Shown piece by piece: positions 7,717 through 15,988 of a stretch of 64,000 nucleotides of DNA (positions within the stretch are counted from its first letter, which is position 1; each line of letters starts with the position of its first letter). Under the pieces are notes generated by a model that saw nothing but the letters and a program-made list of their open reading frames with translations, ran no database searches and was not told where the DNA came from. The position numbers were made by a program, and so were the translations under genes. Source of the stretch: Verrucomicrobiaceae bacterium (lineage in GTDB: Bacteria; Verrucomicrobiota; Verrucomicrobiia; Verrucomicrobiales; Akkermansiaceae); contig JAIXWR010000018.1 of the NCBI GenBank assembly GCA_027491155.1, forward strand, positions 62,001-126,000. Direction: 5' to 3'.

Positions 7717-8385
7717 TCAAAGGTCGCGGGCGAGGCGGAAGCCGAGGTTGTCCCAGCGGGCGGACTCCGGCGCCCAGTCGCGACAGGAGGCCCGCAGCAA
7801 GCGCGGCAGGTGGTCCCAGGCCCCGCCGCGGATCACCCGGCGGCCGGGCGGCGCGTCGTCGAGCCACGGCGAGCCGTCGCACGGAGCGCCCTCGTAACCC
7901 GGATGCCAAAGGTCGGCCGTCCATTCGCAGACATTCCCTAACAGGTCGTGCAGGCCGAAGGCGTTCGGCGGATGACTTCCCACCGGCATCACCGCGCCGC
8001 GCCCCACCGCGAGGCCGCTCTCGTCGTAAAGGAAGTTGGCATCGGCCACCCCGAGGTCGGAGGCATGGGAGAACACCGTCGCCGAACCGGCGCGGCAGGC
8101 GTATTCCCACTCGGCTTCGCTGGGCAGGCGGCAGCCGTGGCGACGTGCGAAGGCCTCCGCTTCCCCGAAGGAAATCCCGGTCACCGGCAGCTCCGGGTCC
8201 GCGACCTCACCGCCGAACCACTCGCCGCGGGTCACCGGAACACGCGCCAGCTCGAAGGCGTGCACCGTCACCTCGTGGCGCGGCAGTTCCACCGCGCTGA
8301 CGAACTTGTCCTCCGGCACCCCGCCCATCCGGAAGCGGCCGGCGGGGATCACGATGAATCCGGTGGTGGGCGTTGCGGAGGACAC
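7717..8385 (-). CDS. Formylglycine-generating-enzyme-like (SUMF1/FGE) domain protein
   Basis: A 222-residue protein starting at GTG 8385. It has the FGE-sulfatase fold signature: FIVIPAGRFRMGG at the start, then RHEVTVHAFELARVPVTRGEW, RLPSEAEWEYACRAG, FGLHDLLGNVCEWTAD and RRVIRGGAWD near the end. The family includes sulfatase-maturing FGE, ergothioneine EgtB-type oxidases, nonheme-iron or copper oxidases and noncatalytic ligand binders. No sulfatase lies nearby, so sulfatase maturation is unlikely; an oxidative role on a small nitrogen compound would fit the operon. LRASCRDWAP keeps one cysteine near the C-terminus, but I cannot confirm a copper-binding Cys pair. It is 3 bp from the GFA gene and 6 bp from the TIM-barrel gene. 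Confidence 0.85.
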   Translation of the reverse strand: MSSATPTTGFIVIPAGRFRMGGVPEDKFVSAVELPRHEVTVHAFELARVPVTRGEWFGGEVADPELPVTGISFGEAEAFARRHGCRLPSEAEWEYACRAGSATVFSHASDLGVADANFLYDESGLAVGRGAVMPVGSHPPNAFGLHDLLGNVCEWTADLWHPGYEGAPCDGSPWLDDAPPGRRVIRGGAWDHLPRLLRASCRDWAPESARWDNLGFRLARDL

Positions 8386-8388
8386 GGC

Positions 8389-8808
8389 CTAACTGTCGGT
8401 GGGAAGCGGAGCGGCGACCTCGAAGCGCGGCACTTCCGCGATGCCGGCCGTCCATGGCAGCTCGTCGCAGGTCCAGCACTGGTCGACGGGCGGATGGGCG
8501 GCAGGATCGTCGAGCGTGTTGGTGTTCGCTTCGAACAGCTCGGGAATCGCGGGATCGAAGAAGGTCAGCGGGCTCCCGCAGTCGCCGCAGAAGGTCCGCT
8601 CGCGGTCGGCGTGGATCAGGAGTTTCGGCGCTCCTTTGACCCACGACAGGCCACCACTGCGGAAAAAGGTCCACGCCACACAGGGTGCCCCGCTGGCGCG
8701 GCGGCAGTCTTCGCAGTGGCAGAGCGTCGTTTGCAAGGCGCGCCCGCGGACTTCGTAGCGCACCGCACCGCAGAGGCAGCCGCCGGGATGGATCTCGCGC
8801 TCAGACAT
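8389..8808 (-). CDS. GFA-family zinc protein (glutathione-dependent formaldehyde-activating fold)
   Basis: A 139-residue GFA/CENP-V fold protein. Its zinc ligands are visible in GGCLCGAVRYEV, TLCHCEDCRRASG and TFCGDCGSPL. Proteins of this fold have been linked to S-hydroxymethylglutathione formation from formaldehyde, although many have other roles. ATG 8808 overlaps the creatininase stop by 8 bp. In an operon with a Rieske oxygenase, a formaldehyde-handling role would fit oxidative N-demethylation, because demethylation releases formaldehyde; this is inference. A longer reading frame upstream (to 8895) lies inside the creatininase gene and was not used. Confidence 0.85.
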   Translation of the reverse strand: MSEREIHPGGCLCGAVRYEVRGRALQTTLCHCEDCRRASGAPCVAWTFFRSGGLSWVKGAPKLLIHADRERTFCGDCGSPLTFFDPAIPELFEANTNTLDDPAAHPPVDQCWTCDELPWTAGIAEVPRFEVAAPLPTDS

Positions 8809-9589
8809 GGGGAACTTCGGGAAGACCGACCCAGTGCTCTGGTAGCAACGGAGGCTCCTCGTGGATCGCGGTTTCGATGATGGCGGACAGGGCATCGACC
8901 ATCGATGCGAAGAGCCGGCACCCCTGCTCCGCCGTGGCCCGCGACGGTTGGCCGGTCACGCCGTTGAGGCTGGTCTGCGCGACCGGATGCGAGAACACGG
9001 TGCCGGCAGTGCGGTCGGGATCGTCGGAATCCGCCAGCCGATCCATCCGCACGAGTTCCGGATGCAGGTGGAGCATCAGCGCGGTCTCCGCCTGGTTCGC
9101 GTGGAGGTCGGCGGCGTCGCTCGTGTATTCCGCCCAGATCGCATCGCTCAGTTTGAAGACATGGACCAGCCCGACCTGCAGACGGCCCAAGTACGACAAG
9201 CGCAGTTGATCGACCGCCACCCGCGCCGGAGCGTCGTTGCCAAAGTGGGCGTTGACGAAGATCAAGCGCTGCCATCCGGTCGCCACCGCCCAGGCCGCGA
9301 TGTCGCGCAGCGTGGCGATCAGCGTGTCGTGGCGCAGCGAAAAGGTTCCGGGCCATTTCGTGGTGTGGCCTTGCGAGGTGGTGTAGCGCAGCGCCGGCAG
9401 CACCGGCACGCCGGTCCGGGCCGAGGCCGCGTGGCAGACGGCCTCCGCCAGCAGCGTGTCCATCGCCACCGGCAGGTGCGGCCCGTGCTGCTCGGTCGCG
9501 CCGAGCGGCAGCAGCAGCAGTCCGCCGTTCCGATCGCGGAGTTCCGCGATCTCCGGCCAGGCGAGCTGCTCTAACAAGACCGGCTTCAT
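8801..9589 (-). CDS. Creatininase-family amidohydrolase
   Basis: A 262-residue member of the creatininase family, two-metal hydrolases that open or cleave cyclic amide and formamide bonds. The metal-binding pattern is present: LPLGATEQHGPHLPVAMDT (Glu, His and Asp), VNAHFGND in place of the usual NGHGGN, and LHANQAETALML (His and Glu). ATG 9589 (MKPVLLEQLAWPE) is 7 bp from the GlnT stop; the longer reading frame to 9793 lies inside glnT. True creatininases release creatine, a substituted guanidine, so this gene beside a guanidine-type carboxylase island is suggestive, but the family also contains unrelated amidohydrolases. I treat the substrate as undetermined. Confidence 0.87.
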   Translation of the reverse strand: MKPVLLEQLAWPEIAELRDRNGGLLLLPLGATEQHGPHLPVAMDTLLAEAVCHAASARTGVPVLPALRYTTSQGHTTKWPGTFSLRHDTLIATLRDIAAWAVATGWQRLIFVNAHFGNDAPARVAVDQLRLSYLGRLQVGLVHVFKLSDAIWAEYTSDAADLHANQAETALMLHLHPELVRMDRLADSDDPDRTAGTVFSHPVAQTSLNGVTGQPSRATAEQGCRLFASMVDALSAIIETAIHEEPPLLPEHWVGLPEVPHV

Positions 9590-9596
9590 CGGCGTG

Positions 9597-10955
9597 TTAG
9601 AAGAGCCGCGCGTAGGTATCGATCTCCCACTGGCTGACCCGCTGGTGGTACTGCCGCCATTCCTCGGATTTGTAGGTGATGAACTCGTCGCGCAACTCCT
9701 TGCCGAGGGTCTTCTCAACGAAGGGATCGGCAGCGAAGGCGGCGACCGCCTCGTCGAGGGTCTTCGGCAGCTCGCCGATTCCCCGGGCGGCAAATTCCTC
9801 GGGCGTCAGTTCGTAGAGGTTGTCCTCCTGCGCCGGGCCGGGATCGAGTCCCTCGCGGATGCCTTCCAGTCCGGCAGCCAGCACCAGCGCGGCGGCGAGG
9901 TAGGGATTGCAGGCGGCATCAGCGTTGCGGCTCTCGCATCGGCCGCCGGCCATCGGGACGCGAACCGAGTTGGTACGGTTGTTGCGGCCGTAGGAGTTGA
10001 AAACGGGTGCCCAGGAGTAATACGACATCAGCCCCTTGCGAACCAGACGCTTGTAAGAGTTCACCGTCGGTGCAAAGGCCGCGCAGAGCGCCGGGCCGTG
10101 CTTCAGCACGCCGGCGATGAACTGGTAGCCGAGCTCGCTGATCCCCAGGCCGCGCGGATCGTCGGCGTGGTCGCGCTTGAACAGGTTCGCGTTACTATGG
10201 ATGTCGTAGAGCGACATGTTGAAGTGCGCGCCGCTGCCGGTGCGATTGGCGAAGGGCTTGGGCATGAAGGTGGCGAGCAGGCCCTCCTCAGCGGCGTAGT
10301 GCTTGGCCATCACCCGGAAAAAGACATAGCGGTCGCACATCGTGAGCGCGTCGGCGTATTTGAAATCGAACTCGAACTGCGAGTTGGCGTCCTCGTGATC
10401 GAGCGAATAGAGGTCCCAGCCGAGGCCGTTGATCGCGGTGGAGACCTTGTCGAGCCAGGTGTAGCGGTCGAGGAAACGCTTTACGTCGTAGCAGGCCTTC
10501 ACCAGATCGTCGTCGGGATTCGGAATTTCCAGCGGACCACCCGGGGTGTGCTTGACGACGTAAAGCTCGCACTCGATCCCAAGGTTCATCCCGAAGCCCA
10601 TCTCCGCCGCGGCGGCGAGCTGCTTCTTCAGCGCGACGCGGGTGCTGACTTCGTATGGCTCGCCCTTGAAAGTGTTGTCCGCCGGGAACCAGGCGACCTC
10701 CTTGTTCCATGGCAACACGCAGCCGCGCTCCAGATCGGGCAGCGAGTTGATCTCGTCGTCGTTCGGCTTCTGGCCCAGCCCGTCGAGCGCGTAGCCGGTG
10801 TAAAGCTCGGAGCCTGCGGCGAAGTCCTCGAAGTGGTCGATCGGCACGAACTTGCCCTTCGGCACGCCGTGGATGTCGACGTAGGCGCCGACGCAGTATT
10901 TGACGCCTTGCTGTTTGAGCGAGTCCCGGAGGGCCCGGATGGAATCTTGATTCAT
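9597..10955 (-). CDS. glnT: Type III glutamine synthetase-like ligase
   Basis: A 452-residue glutamine synthetase of the GlnT class, which joins ammonia or an amine to glutamate at the cost of ATP. Relatives include gamma-glutamylmethylamide synthetase. Visible motifs are [45 protein letters not shown] and [18 protein letters not shown]. The start [11 protein letters not shown] at 10955 is chosen because upstream codons run into the ABC ATPase gene. The 61-bp gap to that gene suggests cotranscription. Its role here is probably to capture ammonia or methylamine released from the imported compound. Whether it prefers ammonia or an alkylamine cannot be told from sequence. Confidence 0.9.
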   Translation of the reverse strand: MNQDSIRALRDSLKQQGVKYCVGAYVDIHGVPKGKFVPIDHFEDFAAGSELYTGYALDGLGQKPNDDEINSLPDLERGCVLPWNKEVAWFPADNTFKGEPYEVSTRVALKKQLAAAAEMGFGMNLGIECELYVVKHTPGGPLEIPNPDDDLVKACYDVKRFLDRYTWLDKVSTAINGLGWDLYSLDHEDANSQFEFDFKYADALTMCDRYVFFRVMAKHYAAEEGLLATFMPKPFANRTGSGAHFNMSLYDIHSNANLFKRDHADDPRGLGISELGYQFIAGVLKHGPALCAAFAPTVNSYKRLVRKGLMSYYSWAPVFNSYGRNNRTNSVRVPMAGGRCESRNADAACNPYLAAALVLAAGLEGIREGLDPGPAQEDNLYELTPEEFAARGIGELPKTLDEAVAAFAADPFVEKTLGKELRDEFITYKSEEWRQYHQRVSQWEIDTYARLF

Positions 10956-11016
10956 ACGTTTGGTTGGGAAAGTGTGAAATACCGGAGCCATGCTTCGCCC
11001 TAGCGGGGAGCTTCCG

Positions 11017-11910
11017 TTAGACAACGTCGGGATCGGAAACCGCCAGCCGCATGACCGGCGTTTCCTTCTGCCCGCTGCCCGGCGGATGCATGATCCCGTC
11101 GATGTGCTTGCGGGTGGCCATGAAGGTGGGATCGAAGAGCTGGGCCTCCGAGCGCGGGCGCGGGACCGGCACTTCGACCACCTCGTGGACCCGGCCCGGG
11201 TTGGCGTCGAGCACCAGGATGCGGTCGGAGAGGAAGACCGCCTCGTCGAGGTCGTGGGTGATGAAGACAATCGTGATGTCGACGTTCTTCCAGATGTCGA
11301 GCAGGTAGGACTGCATCTTGCAGCGGGTCTGCGCGTCGAGGGCGCCGAAGGGCTCGTCCATGAAAAGGACGCGCGGCTGGTTGGCGAGCGCGCGGGCGAT
11401 TGCGACGCGCTGCTTCATGCCGCCGGAGAGCTGGTGCGGGTAGGCGTTCTCGAACTTCGAAAGTCCGACCAGATCGATCCACTCGCGCGCTTCGCGCTCG
11501 GCGCTGAAGGCCGACTTGCCGGCCATCCGCGGGCCGAACATCACGTTCTCCTTCACCGACAACCAGGGAAAGAGCGTGTAGCCTTGGAACACCATGCCGC
11601 GGTCGGAACCGGGGCCGGACACCGGTTCGCCGTAGACGCGCACCTCGCCCGAACTCGGCGTTTCGAGGCCGGCGAGGATGCGGACCAGCGTCGATTTCCC
11701 GCAGCCCGACGGGCCGATCACGCACATCAGTTCGCGCTTGTGGACTTGGAACGACACGTCGTCGAGCGCGGTGACCACCCCGCGCGGCGTCTCGAAGCGC
11801 TTGGTCAAGCCGCGCACCTCGAGCGCGACCGGGCGCTGCCGCAGCCGCTCGAAGCGGGCGGCGACCTCGGGCGATTGGTCGCGATAGCCGGGAAGTTCGA
11901 GCGTGCTCAT
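11017..11910 (-). CDS. ABC transporter ATP-binding protein, nitrate/taurine/urea-carboxylase type
   Basis: A 297-residue ATPase of the NrtD/SsuB/TauB class. Walker A is GPSGCGKST, the signature is [15 protein letters not shown], Walker B is [15 protein letters not shown] and the switch histidine is in [11 protein letters not shown]. The start at ATG 11910 ([11 protein letters not shown]) overlaps the permease stop by 4 bp (ATGA), which argues against the longer frame to 12051. An N-terminal stretch of about 30 residues precedes the first ABC strand ([12 protein letters not shown]). It supplies energy for the importer formed with the two upstream genes. Confidence 0.93.
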   Translation of the reverse strand: MSTLELPGYRDQSPEVAARFERLRQRPVALEVRGLTKRFETPRGVVTALDDVSFQVHKRELMCVIGPSGCGKSTLVRILAGLETPSSGEVRVYGEPVSGPGSDRGMVFQGYTLFPWLSVKENVMFGPRMAGKSAFSAEREAREWIDLVGLSKFENAYPHQLSGGMKQRVAIARALANQPRVLFMDEPFGALDAQTRCKMQSYLLDIWKNVDITIVFITHDLDEAVFLSDRILVLDANPGRVHEVVEVPVPRPRSEAQLFDPTFMATRKHIDGIMHPPGSGQKETPVMRLAVSDPDVV

Positions 11911-13310
11911 GGCGATTCTTGGCGGGCGGATGCGACCCTTGACGCCTCCGCCGCGGACAGGCGGGCCTGGATCCCGGCAGCGGCGGTGCGGAAGGGCCAG
12001 GTGACGCAGCGGGCGATCCCGCGGGAGAATGAACCGGCATTCCCGGCCCACGGGAAAAGGAGGCCGTGCAGCCAGGAAAGGAACTGGTCCATCACGAAGC
12101 CGGTGACGCCGATCAGGATGATCACCGGGAAGACCCGGTCGAAATTGCGGAAGCGGCCCTGGGTCTCGATGAATTCGGTCAGGCCGCTTTTCACCCCGAT
12201 CAGCTCGGCGATGACCAGCCAGGTCCAGGCCCAGCCGAGGAGGATGCGGAGGTCGTTGTAGAGGTTCGGCAGGATGCCGGGGATGACGACCTTGGTGATC
12301 ATCTGGCGCGGCTTCGCACCCAGCGTCTGCGCCGCTTCCAGAAGGGACGGGTCGAGCAAGCGGGTGGTCTTGGAGACCACGAGGATCATCTGGAAGACGG
12401 TGCCGATGAAAACCAGCGCGACCTTCGGAGCGTCGCCCGCCAGCAGCACCGCGACCAGCAGGGTGCTGAAGGTCGGGGCGGGCATGTAACGGAAGAAATC
12501 GACGAAGGGCTCGAACAGCTTCGAGAAGAAATCGAAGACGCCGCAGAGGATACCGATCGGAATCCCGATCACGCAGGCCCAGAGGAAGCCGAGGAAGATG
12601 ACCCGCAGCGATTTCCGGTAGCGGTCACCCATCGTCAGTTCGCCCTCGGGGACTTCAGCACGGAAGTCCCGCATCCCGGCTCGGACGACTTCGTGCGGAG
12701 CGGGCAGATAGACCGGGTTGGCCGGCTTGCCCTGCGGAACGATCTTGAGCAGGGGCTCGTCGGGTAGCTTGCGGAAGGAGAAGTCGGAAGAGACGGCCGA
12801 GAGCTGTGCCCAGTTCTGCCGGATGATCCCGAGGTTCTCCTCGCTCAAAGCGGGCTTGGTCGCGGTCTTGGTGCCGGTGGCGAGATCGCGCCACAGGTGA
12901 TAGAGGACGGCGTCGTTCTGGGCATCGTCGTGCCCCAGCCAGCCATGGCCGACCGCCACCGGAGCAAGCTGACGGAGCAGCTTCTGGTTCTTGCGCCGGG
13001 CCCCGGACTCCGGCGTGCCCGCCGCCCTCGCCGCGAGCACTGCCTTGTTCTCGGTCCGCACTGCTTCGACGAACTCCGGAAAGAATTCCCGGCTCACGTG
13101 ATCCCCGGCGGTGAAGACGGTGGTCACACCTTCCCGCTCGGCGGAGAGCTCGATCTTCACATCCGGATGCCAGATCCAGGGGACGTAGGAAACCACGCAC
13201 CACAGCGCGAGCGGCAGCAGGAAGGAAACCGCCGTCAGCGCGACCCGCCGTCCCTGCGGGAGCTCGCGGCGGATCCGGAACCAGTCCTTGAGGAAGGCGG
13301 GACGTGCCAT
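11907..13310 (-). CDS. ABC transporter permease with large periplasmic insert
   Basis: A 467-residue permease. Residues 20-50 form a membrane segment ([20 protein letters not shown]). About 170 hydrophilic residues follow, containing [20 protein letters not shown] and [19 protein letters not shown]. The usual transport domain then begins with [20 protein letters not shown] and has the EAA loop [20 protein letters not shown]. Family members (SsuC, TauC) are usually about 250-290 residues, so the insert is extra. It is predicted to face the periplasm, because it lies between the first membrane segment and the start of the core domain. ATG 13310 ([10 protein letters not shown]) is preferred to the frame's first codon at 13361. 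It may help dock the substrate-binding protein, by position only. Confidence 0.88.
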   Translation of the reverse strand: MARPAFLKDWFRIRRELPQGRRVALTAVSFLLPLALWCVVSYVPWIWHPDVKIELSAEREGVTTVFTAGDHVSREFFPEFVEAVRTENKAVLAARAAGTPESGARRKNQKLLRQLAPVAVGHGWLGHDDAQNDAVLYHLWRDLATGTKTATKPALSEENLGIIRQNWAQLSAVSSDFSFRKLPDEPLLKIVPQGKPANPVYLPAPHEVVRAGMRDFRAEVPEGELTMGDRYRKSLRVIFLGFLWACVIGIPIGILCGVFDFFSKLFEPFVDFFRYMPAPTFSTLLVAVLLAGDAPKVALVFIGTVFQMILVVSKTTRLLDPSLLEAAQTLGAKPRQMITKVVIPGILPNLYNDLRILLGWAWTWLVIAELIGVKSGLTEFIETQGRFRNFDRVFPVIILIGVTGFVMDQFLSWLHGLLFPWAGNAGSFSRGIARCVTWPFRTAAAGIQARLSAAEASRVASARQESP

Positions 13311-13388
13311 GCTGGGAATCGATGGAGGAGAGAGCGGATCGTGCCGGTGTTGCCGCGGCACGATCCGGTGGAGGCGACGACGCGGACC

Positions 13389-14378
13389 TTACTTCGACTT
13401 GGACGCGGCCAGCGCCTTGGTCAGCGAAGGGTCGAGGTACTTCTCCGGATCCTGGCTCTTCTCGTAGACCTTGAACTTGAGGTTGAAGTCATCGACCACC
13501 TTCGAAGAGCCGTAAACGTTGCCCAGGCCGTCGCCCTTTTCCCAACGCTTCAGCGCCTCGTCGAGGGTCAGGATGTAAGTGCCCTTGAGGAAGGGCTCGT
13601 ACTCTTCCGGCGAGATCTTGACGCGGCCGGAGAGGATCTTGAGGGCGTCGTCCAGATTTTCCTCATCGCGGATGTAATCGGCGATCCGGTACCAAACCTT
13701 CACGACCTTGGCCCAGTCCTCCTTGTTCTTCTCGAGGCTCTCGGCCGAGACGTAGAGGAGGTCGTAGATGATCCCGGGCGCGTCGGCGGAGGTGAAGACC
13801 GGCTTCGAACCCGGAAGCGCCTTGAGCGCCTGTCCCGAACTCGGCTGCCAGGCCCCGATCGCGTCGACGGCTTTCGACGCCAGCACCTGCGGCGTCTCGT
13901 TGGTCGGGGTGTTGACAACGGTCACGTCGTCAGCGCCCATGCCGGCCTTCTCGAGCCCGGTGAGCAGGAGGAGATGGGAGACAAAGCCTTCTTCCAGCCC
14001 CACCTTCTTGCCTTTGAGGCCCTTGATCGAATCGATGCCCGGAGCGGCCACGATCATGTCGTTGCCGTTGGAGAAATCGTTGATGATGATGCCGACGGAG
14101 GGCTTGCCGGTGGCTCCGGTGACCAGGGCGTCGCCGTTGGTCATGCACACCGCATCGACCTTGCCGGCCACGTAGGCGTCCATCGAGGGGACGTAGTCGA
14201 ACCACTCGAACTTGACGTCGACGCCTTCCTCCTTGAACCACCCCTTCTGGATGGCGATCTCCCAGGCGACCCAGCCGGGCCAGTCGGAGTAGGCGATTTT
14301 GAGGGGTTCGGCCTGAGCAGTGCCGGCGAGGGCTAACAGGCCTGCAAGAAGGCAGCGGAAGCGGGGAAGCGTTTTCAT
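13389..14378 (-). CDS. ABC substrate-binding protein of the urea-carboxylase-region type
   Basis: A 329-residue periplasmic binding protein. ATG 14378 gives a clean signal peptide ([19 protein letters not shown], cleavage after TAQA). The mature start [19 protein letters not shown] and the motif [17 protein letters not shown] match the family annotated as putative urea ABC transporter substrate-binding proteins found near urea carboxylases. Its place at the head of the importer operon and near the carboxylase supports a urea- or guanidine-like ligand. The frame's earlier codons up to 14459 contain no plausible signal sequence. Promoter evidence is described separately. Confidence 0.92.
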   Translation of the reverse strand: MKTLPRFRCLLAGLLALAGTAQAEPLKIAYSDWPGWVAWEIAIQKGWFKEEGVDVKFEWFDYVPSMDAYVAGKVDAVCMTNGDALVTGATGKPSVGIIINDFSNGNDMIVAAPGIDSIKGLKGKKVGLEEGFVSHLLLLTGLEKAGMGADDVTVVNTPTNETPQVLASKAVDAIGAWQPSSGQALKALPGSKPVFTSADAPGIIYDLLYVSAESLEKNKEDWAKVVKVWYRIADYIRDEENLDDALKILSGRVKISPEEYEPFLKGTYILTLDEALKRWEKGDGLGNVYGSSKVVDDFNLKFKVYEKSQDPEKYLDPSLTKALAASKSK

Positions 14379-14445
14379 GGCGATGCGGGATTGGAGTGAA
14401 TGAATGCCTGCGGTATGAACTTTCCGCATTTTATTCACACCCAAA

Positions 14446-14463
14446 CTAGCAGGGGCCATACCA
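14446..14463 (-). promoter_or_regulatory. Candidate sigma-54 promoter of the ABC-GlnT-Rieske operon
   Basis: The minus strand reads TGGTATGGCCCCTGCTAG, with GG and GC exactly 10 bases apart as sigma-54 requires. It lies about 70 bp upstream of the substrate-binding protein start, leaving a leader of about 55-60 nt. The CTGCTAG box is identical to that upstream of the porin. Confidence 0.45.
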
Positions 14464-14483
14464 ACCGCCTTCGCCGGGGAAAC

Positions 14484-14516
14484 AAAAAAGGGCGGTCACG
14501 TTGCCGTGACCGCCCG
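14484..14516 (-). terminator. Rho-independent terminator after the porin gene
   Basis: Read on the minus strand, GGGCGGTCACG pairs perfectly with CGTGACCGCCC over a GCAA tetraloop and is followed by TTTTTTGTTT. It lies 30 bp past the porin stop, so the porin is a separate transcript from the ABC operon. Confidence 0.88.
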
Positions 14517-14545
14517 GAATGGAATCAGGATGGAGTCCGGAAGGA

Positions 14546-15328
14546 TTAGAATCCGACCGAGAGCTTCACGCCGGCAACGAGGTGCTCGCGGCCGCCGAGG
14601 GTTCCGGTACCACCGACGATCGGGGTGTCGGAAACCAGGTTGCTGTCGGCGTCGGAGTACTTCACGTAGGGAGCGAGGGTGATCCCGTCGCGGAATTCCC
14701 AGGGAAGTTCAGCCTTCACGAACCAGCCTTGAAAACCATCGGCGGTGCCGACGGCGCCCAGCTTGTCAGCGACCTGCCAGCCGTGACCATCGGCAATGCC
14801 GACGCCAGCGGACAGGTTCAGGGCAAGGCACTCGTTGAATTCGAAGGACTTGCTGATCTCGGGCTGCAGGTACCAGCCGTTGTTCGAGTCGAAATCGTAA
14901 AACACGGTGGCACCGGCGGTGATACCCCAGATCACTTCGGCGGAGGCGCCGAGGTAAACTTCCTGGGTGTCAAGGGTACCCGGGGTGTCCTGGTAGTTGT
15001 AGTAGATGTAGCCGAGCTCCAGGGTGACCGGGCCGAGCTCCTGGCTCACAGCGGCATAGAGGTCCAGCTCGTTGAAGCTGTTGCCAAAGGTCTGCGAGTC
15101 GTTGACGGAACCGTACCAGGCACCGGCGGAGAAGGCGGTGCCTTCGTTCAGCTGGTAGGACAGGTCGACACCGGCTTCGATCAGATCGCTGCCGAGGTCC
15201 ACGAAGCGGAACTCGTACTGCGTGCTGTAGCCGACATGGACTTCTCCTTCGATTTCCGCCGAGGCGTAGCCAGCCACGAGGGCGGAGGCAGCGGCCAGGG
15301 CGCCGACATATTTGGTGTGTTTGCGCAT
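14546..15328 (-). CDS. Putative porin of the TorF/Gcw_chp family
   Basis: A 260-residue exported beta-barrel protein. The signal peptide is MRKHTKYVGALAAASALVAG with cleavage after YASA. The mature start (EIEGEVHVGYSTQYEFRFVD) and repeated strands such as VTLELGYIYYNYQDTP and VIWGITAGATVFYDFDSN match the Gcw_chp/TorF putative porins. It ends GVKLSVGF with the terminal phenylalanine of outer-membrane barrels. It is transcribed toward the ABC operon but ends in its own strong terminator. A sigma-54-like site upstream suggests expression under nitrogen limitation, with a role in passing the nitrogen compound across the outer membrane (inference). Confidence 0.87.
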   Translation of the reverse strand: MRKHTKYVGALAAASALVAGYASAEIEGEVHVGYSTQYEFRFVDLGSDLIEAGVDLSYQLNEGTAFSAGAWYGSVNDSQTFGNSFNELDLYAAVSQELGPVTLELGYIYYNYQDTPGTLDTQEVYLGASAEVIWGITAGATVFYDFDSNNGWYLQPEISKSFEFNECLALNLSAGVGIADGHGWQVADKLGAVGTADGFQGWFVKAELPWEFRDGITLAPYVKYSDADSNLVSDTPIVGGTGTLGGREHLVAGVKLSVGF

Positions 15329-15404
15329 CTTGGTATTGGTTGTTCGGTTGCTGCAGGCCTTTGAATCTCAAGCATTCACTCGATCTCCATGAAGGCATCG
15401 GCGA

Positions 15405-15422
15405 CTAGCAGCCCGCATGCCT
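15405..15422 (-). promoter_or_regulatory. Candidate sigma-54 promoter of the porin gene
   Basis: The minus strand reads AGGCATGCGGGCTGCTAG. GGCATG and CTGCT are separated to give exact GG-N10-GC spacing; only the first base differs from TGGCAYG. It lies about 80 bp upstream of the porin start. Confidence 0.42.
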
Positions 15423-15907
15423 TTCGGTCACCGGACGCTGCCTATCGGGGAATTGCTTAAGAAATCCGAAAGGAGTTGTCCAGCGAAAAAGAATGGGGTG
15501 GCCAGGGCCGGGCGAATGGTTAGACACCTCCAATCCTGCTGGCAAGGGGTAAAACCTTTGCCTCCCAAGCCTAACAGCATCCGCTGCCCCGCGGCTTGGA
15601 TTTCCCCGAAGAGATCCCGAATCTTCAAAAAATCCAGCCCTCCCCCTCCCCGGGAATCGGCTGTCACTTTAAAATTTCCCCGGAGACATGCCTCCCCCGG
15701 GGGCGCTTGGTGAACCGCCGCCGGGAACATTCCAATGCCCCGCATCGGCGGCGGACCGTCAATTGCAGGAAGACCCGCGTGATGATCGCGATTCTGCTCC
15801 ACGGCTCAGGGGAGGTGGCCCGAAGCACCTCCGACCAGGGCTCGGGAAACACCGGCAGGCTGCGGGAACCTTGCCCATTCCAAGGGAAATTCAGATTTGG
15901 AGATCGA
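15423..15907. other. Gene-free stretch between porin and amtB
   Basis: About 480 bp between divergent genes. Reading frames here are short, lack recognisable motifs, and overlap on both strands. The stretch at 15620-15690 contains pyrimidine-rich runs and an AT-rich patch (CACTTTAAAATTT) but no clear gene, RNA or hairpin. It probably carries upstream activator sites for the flanking promoters; I could not identify an NtrC-type palindrome with confidence. Confidence 0.5.
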
Positions 15908-15925
15908 TGGCACGGTCGCTGCTTT
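15908..15925 (+). promoter_or_regulatory. Candidate sigma-54 promoter of amtB
   Basis: TGGCACGGTCGCTGCTTT matches the sigma-54 consensus TGGCACG-N4-TTGCW at nearly every conserved position with exact GG-N10-GC spacing. It lies 65 bp upstream of the amtB ATG. Nitrogen-regulated sigma-54 control of amtB is well established in other bacteria. Confidence 0.6.
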
Positions 15926-15988
15926 TGCCTCTTTTGCCGCCCGGATCGGTCATGACCGGCGGCACAATCCATCCGAAACCGAGTCGAA

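Noticed and set aside
15417-15802. Short frames on both strands between the porin and amtB.
   Set aside because: They overlap each other, lack ribosome-binding sites and motifs, and cover the candidate porin promoter.
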